Assembly: GCF_000186865.1 (NCBI RefSeq)
Contig: NW_008705573.1
Coordinates: 1,256,002-1,320,001, forward strand
Length of the DNA: 64,000 nucleotides
Source: Aureococcus anophagefferens
Lineage: Eukaryota > Sar > Pelagophyceae > Pelagomonadales > Pelagomonadaceae
Direction: 5' to 3'
The notes under the pieces are model-generated. The model ran no database searches. It had not been told where the DNA came from and worked only from the letters and a program-made list of their open reading frames with translations. Position numbers and translations under genes: made by a program. Below, piece by piece: positions 45,801 to 54,800 of this stretch (its first letter is position 1; each line of letters starts with the position of its first letter).

Positions 45801-48698
45801 GGGCCGCTGGACCCGCGGCTGTGCATGAACGTCAAGAGCGAGTACTACACGCAGCACGTGCTCCTGTCGGACTGCCTCGCCTGCGCGGGGGAATTGTGCA
45901 ACGTGCCCGGGGCCCAGGACCCGACCTGGTACGCCAACGTCTTCGACGTCACGGCGCAGGCGCTCGGCGTGAGCGGCGAGTACTACCTCGACGACGTCGG
46001 CGTCGTGAACCGCATCTCCGCGACGGTGGAGCGGGGGAACTGCGTGGCGCGGCGCATGGGCGACGGGACCTGCGACCCGTCCAACTCCGGCTTCGCGTGC
46101 CTCCACGACGGCGGCGACTGCCTCGACGACGAGCACGCCTACGTCGCCGCGCCCTGGTTGCGGCACGCGAAGGGCGAGGCCGGCGCGCTCGACGACTGGC
46201 CCTACGCCCTCGTTCTCGGCGGCGTGGCCCACGCGACGGTCCCCCACGTGCTCCACCGGGCCGTGGCGGACCGCGTCTTCCTCGAAGGCGCGCAGGGCGA
46301 CTTCGCGGAGCTCCGGGTCGGGAACCTCGACGAGCCGCGCGGCCCGCCGCTCGCGGCTGTCAACGCGTCGAAGGCGTCCGAGTTCTGGGTCGACGTGGCG
46401 AAGCTCCTGCCGAGCGCCGCGTGCCCGGAGTGCGCCGCGTACGAGGGCGACCACGCGACGGTGCCGTTCAAGGTGGAAGTCGGCCCGGGCAACAAGGTCG
46501 GCGGCTACAACCCGGAGGAGTACGACATGTTCGCGAAGCCCGCGACGGGCCAGCTGCGGTCCCGCTGGCTCCCCCGGCCGAACCGGGTGATCTGGGGCCC
46601 GATGGTGACGCAGCGGCGCGCCGCGTCGGGCGACTGCCCCGCGGAGGGCCCCTTTGCGGACCTGCGGGACAAATGCGATTTCCACGTCGTCGTCGACGGA
46701 CTCCCGGTCTATATGCCGAACCGCGCCAGCGAGGCGCCCTTCGGCGTGGACCCGACGTTCCTCGAGAGCTCGTTCCTCTACAAGGGCGCGAACGACGAGG
46801 CGCTCAAGAACGAGCTCTACGACAACGCGACGGAGCTCAAGGGCTCGGGCGTGCCCTACGGCTTCTTCTACGACTCGGGCTGCCCCGGCGCGCGCGACTT
46901 CCCCGTCGTCTTCGACACGAACCTGAACCGGACGCGCGCGCTCGAGCTCTTCGACACGCTCACCGAGGGCGCGTACTTCAACAAGCAGACGCTCGAGGTG
47001 ACGGTGACGATCGCGACGGTCAACGTGGAGACGGGCCTGCTGACCTACATGGAGATCGTCGCCGAGCGCGTCAAGGAGGGCGGCATCATGCTCAGCGACA
47101 AGTTCGCGATCTTCGACCCGCGGCCCTACGACGGAGCGACGGACTACTTTCGCGCGTTCCTCGAGCTCGTCCTCGTCGGCACCGTCCTGTTCTTGATCTC
47201 CATGGAACTGGGCGAGATGCGGGACGTCTACGGCGAGACGGGCGCGCTCTGGGGCTACCTGGGCGTGGGGAATCTCCTCGATCTCGCCTCGTACGCCGTC
47301 AGCCTCGCCATGTTCGTCAAGTGGGGCACCTTCTGGCAGTCGACGACGCGCATCAAGCCCCGGGACCACTACGACGCCTTCGCGGACCCCTTCGCCGTCG
47401 GCCGCATCACGGAGGCGTCGGGCGACGTGGACGCCATCCAGGACCAGTACGACCACCTGAGGCGCGCGTCGCACGAGCTCGAGCGCTACGACGTCCTCAT
47501 CGCGGTTAAGATGATCTTCATGGCGTTCCAGCTGATCAAGAACCTCGACTTCCACCCGCGCATCGGCATGATCTCGCGCACCGTGAAAGCCGCGACGACG
47601 GACCTCACGTACTTCGTCGTCGTCTTCCTCTTCGTCCTCGAGATCTACGCGTTCCTGGGCGTGCTGCTCCACGGCAAGGAGCACGAGGACTTCTCGGACC
47701 TCTTCGCGTCGTCGCTGACGATGATGAAGGCGCTGTGCGGCATGTTCGACGACAGCGACATCGAGGTCACGTACATCAACGCGGCCTTCTACTGGTCCTT
47801 CATGGTGCTGTCCTTCTTCCTGCTGCTGAACAGCCTGCTGGCCATCATCGTCGAGGCCTACACGACCGTCGTCGAGGAGGGCCGCCTGGAGCAGCAGACG
47901 GACCCGCTGCCCTTCGCGCTCTGGAAGGCGAGGCAGGACCTGAAGGCGTTGGGGTGGCGCTACTTCCTGCCGCGGTCCATGCGCCACCTGGGCCCGGGGG
48001 GCCTGGCCGCGGCCGCCGACGACCTGATCCTCGGCGTCGAGGAGCTCAGCGCCATCCTCGAGTGCTGGTTCGACGCCGAGGACCGGCCCCTCGCGGGCGC
48101 GGAGGCGGTCCGCCCGTCGAAGCGCCGCGCGGCCGGCGGCCCGGACGACGACGCGCCGGCGGCTCGGAGCCACAAGGGCCGCGAGGTCGGCCGCGCCGCG
48201 CCGCACCTGTACGCGCGCGTCAACGAGGTCGCGGGCTGCCCCGTGTCATGGCGGATCTTCGCCTGGCGCTGGCAGAAGGACCTCCCGGACGATCCCATCG
48301 TCTGCCTCGACCACCACTTCATGCGCTGCGTCTTCCACGTGCTCCACAAACGCTACGAGACGCGCATGGAGCGGGAGGGCGCGCCGCCGCCCGAACCGCC
48401 GCTCAGCGACGCGGGCGTCGACGTCGTCGTGTGGAACGTCATGGTCCGCTACGGGACCCTGTCCGCGGACGTGGACCAGAACGGCACCGTGACGCCCCAA
48501 GAGCTCGCGGCCCTGACGCGGCTCCTGCGCCTCCAGAAGGCCTACGACGAGAACCCGGACCTCGACGACGGCGCGGCGCTCTGCGCGGCGCTGAACTACT
48601 TCAACGGCGCGTCCACAAAGCGGGAGATGGAGGCCAACTTCGCCCGGGAGCTCGACCTCCACGCGGACCTGGCGGCGCCCGTCGACGTCGAAGCCTGA
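42822..48698 (+). CDS. Polycystin-2-like cation channel with MAM and LNR ectodomain modules
   Basis: A 1958-residue protein in one exon from ATG 42822. TM1 lies at about residues 148-170 (LAVFVFHIVVFMAVIAL), followed by an unusually large ectodomain of about 1250 residues. This includes a MAM domain (about 703-843, CAFDADLCNYEDGGGNGGPW to IAIDDVAF), a duplicated DDVAFATSD-x-PTPAPTA linker, and an LNR/Notch-like module (about 1078-1102, GDGTCDPSNSGFACLHDGGD). The channel domain follows: YFRAFLELVLVGTVLFLISM (about 1441), MIFMAFQLIKNLDFHPRIGM, FVVVFLFVLEIYAFLGVLLH, pore helix SSLTMMKALCGMFDDSDIEV and the last span SFFLLLNSLLAIIVEAY. A cytosolic EF-hand (DVDQNGTVTPQEL, near 1883) matches PKD2. 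It is a TRPP-type Ca-permeable channel, probably of cell membrane or flagellum. Confidence 0.92.
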   Translation: MASTNTRDTDNGAPPSAQTDIEGASSPLPPRLTRSASSRLVLKEFESLELTPSMREQITAEDEHSLGGRGNAVAGHAIAVRLARTYGVFNEESPHFAEFVDKIHRGEIDLAARGRRAALKSGEADASFFADKIGRSILGRLRHNADMLASYANLAVFVFHIVVFMAVIALQRNVEGTERLQFYAISDALHGFSKSTTEYTAGYLRDSLLNLETFEHFLRGDVLGMIFQDSECGDGFCEPRDENPSYDPDPYEREGAAFVGCRADCGIVDTTVVEVHFLDLGKLVVASQVVAAALEDGWLGESAEAWGRYDADGRPIKPAAGWNVCHATDRSWGTPETVCLFDGDVQINGLPYRTAELDVESSSFGESKVLDLYAGDWELRYAFDGFAWTYPYKDLENPLAGKAVQIGFPAIRGQICTRDTATNAETCETWAPCPDADACACSYVDGAYRCFDDDYWAGFNAETMTHSEYKDADIDLEMAAFPDSLAYEAVAKWWSIPRNPAAGPTWGDRSAPAAVANASAWDPGARKFTLVLLNVYVSLTWLGNTLSIVDAAGAVVTTETLTDNGCAVVDVLLSEGRTYAFATAASEAGAQYLGGMGWALYDGDALVLRGSGGVDSCTFTVGDRGATCDAGGDDGASVADCPVVEPTCDGFATPSTVVSVFDYRCYGDGASAATDGDATAAPTPAPAAYALPRDDALAAVDCAFDADLCNYEDGGGNGGPWTWHVGITGTPNSGPKEFGDRSDPDDGYAYTEASGTSNDTFILRSPAFKALREPALLTFKLHAYGDRVAYMNLEGLVDGSWTVLFRTVYDQGHRWHDKAAEVPAATTQIRWRGFTYKWTGDIAIDDVAFATSDAPTPAPTALEEDDVAFATSDSPTPAPTAFEDDGRLRCYAGWKRYSEGDAGFLATQWQQEPSSEIITCPAGDTHCVLVEYPWPFAGGGHGWNGFNEPYLQVQPLVSGAVPAAYFGLGGCWSDFERMLLADMIHAGYDFPEQGPLDPRLCMNVKSEYYTQHVLLSDCLACAGELCNVPGAQDPTWYANVFDVTAQALGVSGEYYLDDVGVVNRISATVERGNCVARRMGDGTCDPSNSGFACLHDGGDCLDDEHAYVAAPWLRHAKGEAGALDDWPYALVLGGVAHATVPHVLHRAVADRVFLEGAQGDFAELRVGNLDEPRGPPLAAVNASKASEFWVDVAKLLPSAACPECAAYEGDHATVPFKVEVGPGNKVGGYNPEEYDMFAKPATGQLRSRWLPRPNRVIWGPMVTQRRAASGDCPAEGPFADLRDKCDFHVVVDGLPVYMPNRASEAPFGVDPTFLESSFLYKGANDEALKNELYDNATELKGSGVPYGFFYDSGCPGARDFPVVFDTNLNRTRALELFDTLTEGAYFNKQTLEVTVTIATVNVETGLLTYMEIVAERVKEGGIMLSDKFAIFDPRPYDGATDYFRAFLELVLVGTVLFLISMELGEMRDVYGETGALWGYLGVGNLLDLASYAVSLAMFVKWGTFWQSTTRIKPRDHYDAFADPFAVGRITEASGDVDAIQDQYDHLRRASHELERYDVLIAVKMIFMAFQLIKNLDFHPRIGMISRTVKAATTDLTYFVVVFLFVLEIYAFLGVLLHGKEHEDFSDLFASSLTMMKALCGMFDDSDIEVTYINAAFYWSFMVLSFFLLLNSLLAIIVEAYTTVVEEGRLEQQTDPLPFALWKARQDLKALGWRYFLPRSMRHLGPGGLAAAADDLILGVEELSAILECWFDAEDRPLAGAEAVRPSKRRAAGGPDDDAPAARSHKGREVGRAAPHLYARVNEVAGCPVSWRIFAWRWQKDLPDDPIVCLDHHFMRCVFHVLHKRYETRMEREGAPPPEPPLSDAGVDVVVWNVMVRYGTLSADVDQNGTVTPQELAALTRLLRLQKAYDENPDLDDGAALCAALNYFNGASTKREMEANFARELDLHADLAAPVDVEA

Positions 48699-48884
48699 GC
48701 TGTTCATAGCGGCGCGTGCGTGTACATACGCGGAAGTACGCCCCAAATTATTGTAGTATTTGTACTTCTCTCTCTAGCGCATTAGGCGACACACCCCGCC
48801 TACGCGCCTACCTTGGGCAGGCGCGGGCACTGGGGGGCCCACTAAAGCACTGTACTTCTAGTATATGAGTACTAAGTAAATTAT
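48699..48884. terminator. Shared 3' region between two polycystin genes
   Basis: 186 bp between the stops of the convergent polycystin-2-like (48698) and polycystin-1-like (48885) genes. It is distinctly AT-rich (ccaaattattgtagtatttg, then ttctagtatatgagtactaa), unlike the flanks, as expected for back-to-back polyadenylation signals. No consensus AATAAA is seen. Confidence 0.5.
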
Positions 48885-51800
48885 TTAAGCCGCCCGCCGC
48901 GCCCTCGCCTCGTCGAGCTTGGCCTTGGCGCCGCGGACGTTCTCCGCGGCCATGCGGCGGATCATCTCCACCTGGGCGAGCGAGCTCCGGGCCTCGTCGC
49001 CCCCGTCGGCGTCGGCGGCGTCGACGACGCGGCGCATGCGGCCGCAGGCCTCCTCGCAGGCGCGGAGGTGCGCCTCGAGGCGGTCGAGCGTCTCCGCGAG
49101 CGCGCGCTCCTCGTCCGAGACGGGCGCGTCGTCGTCCGCGACGGAGAAGCCGCCGACGTCGACGACTACGGGCGGCGGCTCCTCGGCGGCCGCGGCGGGC
49201 TCCTCGGCGGCGGGCTCCTCGGCGGCGGGCCCGCGCCGCGCGACGGCCTCGTCGAGCTTGGCGCGAGCCGCGCGGACGTTCTCCGCGGCCGCGCGGCGGA
49301 TCATCTCCACCTGGGCGAGCGAGCTCCGGGCCTCGTCGCGCCCCGCGGCGTCGGCGGCGTCGACGACGCGGCGCATGCGGCCGCAGGCCTCCTCGCAGGC
49401 GCGGAGGTGCGCCTCGAGGCCGTCGAGCGACTCCCGCAGGACGCGCTCCTCGGCGGTCCTCGGCCGCGCGCCGGCCCCGTGCGAGAAGCCGCCGACGTCG
49501 ACGGCCGCCTCGGCGGCGGCCGGGTCCGCCTCGGCGGCGGCCGGGTCCGCCGCGACGGCGGCCGGGTCCGCGGCGGCCGCGGCGGCGGGCTCGGCGGCCG
49601 CGCGCGCGCGCCGCCGGAGCGTCAGGGTCACGGGCCGCGGCGCGCGGCGCAGCGCGGCGCCGACGTCCGCGAGGGCCGCCGGCGGCGGTGCGCCGTCGAT
49701 GGCCGCGAGCTCGTAGGGCGCGCCGCGGCCCGCGAACTCGACGGCCTCCGAGAGGCCCGACACCGCGACGACGCAGACGCGCGCGTCGCCCGTCTCCTCG
49801 AGGCGCACGAGGGCGAGGTCGAGGCCCAGCGTGGACCCGTAGAAGCTGTGCTCGAAGGGCGCCCAGCCCAGCTGGGCCCGGGGCGACGCCATCGGCGGCC
49901 GCCGCGGCGCCGCGGCGCCGGCGCCGCGCGGCGCGGCGCCCGGCGGCCGCCACCGCGCCCACGCGTCGGCCGCGAGCGCCATCTCGCCGCGGTAGCCCGC
50001 GTCGCCGAGCTTCGCCGCCGCGGCCGCGAATTCGCCCCCGCACTCGGCGAGCGCGCAGAACGCCGCGCGCTCGCCGACGGACCGCTCGACCGCGAGCGCG
50101 GCGACGGCGTCCGCGACGGCGTCGCGGCCGAGCGCCTCGAGGAGCCCGCGGCCCGCGGCGGCCCAGGAGTCGCGGAACACGGGGCAGCAGCTCGCGAGGT
50201 GGAAGGGCCGCCGGTCCAGGGCCACGCGCGCGCCGCAGGGGCAGTCGAAGGCCGCCGAAAGGCGCGGCGACGCGGGCGGCTCCTTGCACTCGTCGCCGTA
50301 GTCGTTGTCGACGGGCACGACCTTGGCGAGCCGCTTCGTCTGCGGCCGCTCGCCGCGGCCCGCGACGGCCGCGGCGCCGCCGCCGTGCTCCGCGCGGAGC
50401 ACCTCCGCGCGCGCGCGGATGCGGCCCACGAGGCCCTCGAGCCCGCGCGCCGCGTCCGACCGCCGCTCGTGGAGCGCGTCGTCGACCTCGTGGGCCAGCG
50501 AGTCCGCGCCGATGACCGCGCGCGCGGCGAGGGGCAGAAAGGATTTCGCCGCGAGGATGGCCAGGGGGCCCGTGAGGAAGACGGAGAGCGCGACGGAGAC
50601 GAGGCACATCTCGAGCCACGACAGCGACGCCGCGTCCGCGACCCGCCGCCGCAGTACGCGTAGAGGCTCTCGTTGTCGCCGCAGTTGCAAACACCGTCCT
50701 CGGGCGCGACGCACGTCTCCGTGGCCTCGTCCTGGTCGCACTGGGAGCACTCGTTGAGGAGCACGCTGAACATGAAGACGCACCACATGCACGCGAGGCA
50801 GAAGAGCCCCGCGGCGCCGAACGCGGCCGTCGCGCACCAGCGCGGCAGCGCGCGCCGCGGTCGCCGGCCCATGGCGAGCGCGTCCTTGAGGGGCGAGAGG
50901 TGGTCCTGGTAGAGCGCCCGGTAGTACCAGGGCATCTTCGCGAGCTCCTCCTCCTCGGCGACGTAGAGCGCCTGCTCGTCGAGCGTCAGCGCGTCGAGCG
51001 CGTCGTCGACGGCGATGCGCCGCGCCTCCCGGCGCCGCGCGGCGTAGCGGGCGACGCCCGCGAGGTGCGCCGTCCGCAGGTGGAGCTCCGCCGCGTCCTC
51101 CTCGCGGCGCCGGAGGTCGTCGACGTAGACGCGGCGCTCCGCGTGGACGCGCTTCGCGCGCGCGTCCGCGGCGCCGTCGCGCGCCGCGGCGACGAGCCCC
51201 CGGTGCTTCTGCGCGAAGGCGACGTCGCGCTCGCGCAGCTCCTCGCGGCTCGGCGCCGCGAGCAGCCCCCCCGCGCCGCGGCGCGTCGCGGCGTCGACGC
51301 GGCCGGCGACGACGGAGTCCTCGAGCTCGCGGAACTCGCGCGCGGCCTTGCGCTTGACGTAGGCCTCGTGGGCCGTGGCGATGACGACCTCGCGCCGGAG
51401 CGCGAGGCGGTGCTTCGTCGACTCGCCGAGCTCCTCGGCGTCGTCGCCGAGGTGGAGGAAGTGGTCCACGGGGTGCGCCGGCGGCGCGCACGCGGCGAAG
51501 AGCGCGCCAAAGGACAGGTAGAAGACGTTGATGAGGATCGTCGTCAGCGCCGAGAAGTACATCTTGGGCACGAGCACGTCCTCGTGCCAGGGCGGCTTCG
51601 ACGTCTCCACGGGCGCCAGCGTGACCAAGAACGCGTTCGCGAAGAGCGCCGCGAAGATGAGCACCGCGAGCAGCGCCACGCGCGTCGCGCGCGACAGCGC
51701 CGGGTCCGGCAGGTAGGCGATCTGGAGCAGCTTGTGCTCGCGGCGGATCGCCGTCACGAAGGACGCGACGACCGCCAGGGACGCCGGGAGCCGCGGCCGC

Positions 51801-54800
51801 ACGTAGTCCGCGTAGGACGCGTAGACGCCCCGGCTCCGCCTGCGTGGAACTCACATCTTCCACCCGACTTCAATGTGCGCGTAATCGAATGTTTCGACAC
51901 GAGCGCGTCCGCTGTGCTTCGAGAACTCGACGAGAGCAATTGATCCGTCCAAAAATCAGCCGAATCGACGTCGAATTGACCGAGCGAGACAGTTTCAAAG
52001 TTTGGTCGGGACGTCCCAAACCAGTGGTCGATTCCCGCGCAGATCTCCGCGAGATCCAGCCGCGGTGCGTGCGCGCGCGCTTCGCCGCGGCGAGGAAGGA
52101 CGCCTTGTTGCCCGTCAGCTCCAGCGGGCCCGAGGCCTTGACGCCGGCCTCGTGCGCGTGGTGGTCGCGCGTGTACTTGCCGCGGACCTCGTCCTCCTCG
52201 TCGAGCTGGTGCGCGCGGACGCAGCCGAAGAGGAAGCCCCCGCCGACGGCGAGGAGGACGATGAGGACGAGGAGCGCGTCGAGGAGCTGGGACAGGGACA
52301 GGGACGCGCCCGTGGAGACGACGGCCGACGCCGTCGACGCCGTCGACGACGCGCCGCCCGCGAAGTCCGTGAGGTGCGTGCACGCGCAGGTCACGTTGAA
52401 CGCCGTGAATTTGGCCACGGTGCAGTTGGCGCCGCTCCAGGCCTGGGACGTGTCGTCCCAGAAGGTGCAGAGCGGCGCCTTGGACGGGCACGTCGCGGAC
52501 ACGTCGAGCGGCGCGGCTCCGAGCGGCGGCGCGTAGAACGTGCCGTTGGAGCCGTCGGGGAAGGTGACGACCTGGGGGTCGCTGCAGTTGAAGATGACGG
52601 CCCCGCCGTCGGGGCAGTCGTCCCAGACCAGCGTCTGGGACGTGTTGGCGCACGTGCCGTTCCGCGCGAGCGCCGACTGGTCCGCGACGAGCGCGAAGTC
52701 GGGCCTGGGCAGGAAAAGGGGGATTCAAGTTCGCTTCAACGTGAGTGTTTTGCGCGCGCGCGTTCCGGAACAAGCATCAATGCTTCGAGACCGTTCCGAG
52801 AGATGATCGCTCGTCCAAAAATCAGCCAAAACGAGTGGAAAACGGCCGAGATAGGAGCCTTTGAAGTTGGGAATTTCGCTCTCTTTTCCTGCCCTGAGTC
52901 GGGCTCTTGGAACTGGATGACGAGCGTGATGGGGTCGTCGTCGCCGAAGGCCGTGAGGCGCCGCCGCCGCCCGTCGTCGCCCGTGTCGCTCATCTCGACC
53001 TGGACGAGCTTCGACTTCACCTCCTCTTTTTCCTCGCCCCGCTTCGCCTCCGGCTCGCCGTAGACGTTGCTCATCTCCGCGATCTGCACGTCGACGTCGG
53101 ACCCGGCGCCGTCGTCGCCGGCGTCGTCGCCGCAGGCGCCCGTCGCCGACGCCGGCGGCGCGAAGGCCGTGCCGCCGCCCGTGCCGAAGCTCGACGACCG
53201 CGTGCCGCAGTCGGTGCGCCACGCGTCGATGGCCAGGTTGTCGCTCGACGTCGACGACGACTGGCCCCCGTAGGCCGTCGCGATCATGGCCTGGGCCGTC
53301 TGGGACACCGTCGTCGTCATGTCGTCGGCGAGCGTCGTGTTCGCCTCGCCGTCGCCCTCGTCGAGGCGCCGCCGCGCCGCGAGGCGCCGGCGCCGGAGCT
53401 TGCGAGCCAGGGTCGAGTTCGGCGCGACGTCGAGGCTCGCGTGGGCCTTGAGGCGCCGCCGCCTTGCCGAGCCGCCGTCCTCGAAGAGCGACGCGGAGAG
53501 CACGGAGCTCAGCGCGGCGGCCGTCGACGTCGACGCGGCGCCGTCGAGGCCCGCGGCGACGGCGTTGGACACCGTCGTGCCCAGCAGGCCCACGGCGTCC
53601 ATCTGGACCTCGGGCGCGAGGAGGCCCGGGTTCGCGACGAGCGTCGCCATCGTGCCGAGCACCTGGGCCGTCGCCTCGGGCGACGCGGCCGCGTCGACGC
53701 CGTCGAAGGCCGACAGCGTCGCGGCCATGAGCGTCGACACGAGGTCCGTGTTCGCGTCGTCGTCGCCGCCCGCCGCGATGACCGAGGAGATGGACGAGAT
53801 CTCGCGGAGCGCCGACTCGGAGTCGCCCGCGTCGAGCGCCGCGCCGACGGCGTCGTCCGCGAGCGCCGCGAGCTCCGCCGCCGCGTAGGCCGCGACGAGC
53901 ACCTCCGTCGCCTGGGACCCCGTCGCCGACGCGAGGAGGCGGTCGTAGACCGTGCCGGAGCAGGTCACGTTGAGCGCGCTCGTCTTCGGGAGCGTCGTCG
54001 TCAGCCACGACGTCGCGTAGCGGTCCGCGACGAGGAGCACGTCGCGGCCGAGGTCCTCGTAGGCGAAGGCGTAGGTCAGCGGGTAGTCGTCGGCGTCGTC
54101 GGACCAGTCGCTGAGGGCGAACTCGTAGGTCGTCGACACCGCGAAGCCGCCGCGCCGCGGCGATACGGCGAAGGAACCGGAGGTCGGCGGCGCGTTGACG
54201 TCGACCTGGACGACGGCGCTCGACGACGCGCCGCTGCCGTCCGTCGCCGAGAGACGGAAGAAATAGGTGTCGCCGGGCGTCACGAGGCCCAGGTCCAGGA
54301 GCATGGGCGACGGCGCCGTCGCGCCCTTGGAGAAGATGGCCGCGTCCGTCGACGGGGGCGAGTCGACGGTCCAGGAAAAGTCGCAGCACGACCGGTTGTC
54401 CGCCGCGGGCGTCGACGCGCCGAAGTAGACGGCGCCGTAGGCGCCGGCCCCGGGGTTGAACTTGGTCGCCGCGGCCGCGACGGAGATCTCCGGGATGAAC
54501 GCGTCCGCGGAGACGACGAGCGTCGCGGCCGCGGACGCGGACCGGTCGCCGCGCGACACGGTCACGGCGGCGACGTAGGTGCCCGGGGCGACATCGGCGA
54601 CGAACTCGACGACGGCGGCGTCGCCGAGCGACGCGTTGGCCGTCAGGTCCGCGCCGTCGTCCGCGCGCGTCAGGTTCCACGAGAAGCGGAGCGGCCCGTC
54701 GGCCGTCGCGTTGTCGGGGTCGGCGCTCGCCGACGCGTCCAGGGACACGACGGACGCCGCGGCGACGTAGCGCTCGACGCCCCCGGCGATGGCGGCCTCG

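Noticed and set aside
43514..47509. 1331-codon frame inside the polycystin-2-like gene
   Set aside because: Shifted-frame shadow of the channel gene; no domains and extreme Arg content.
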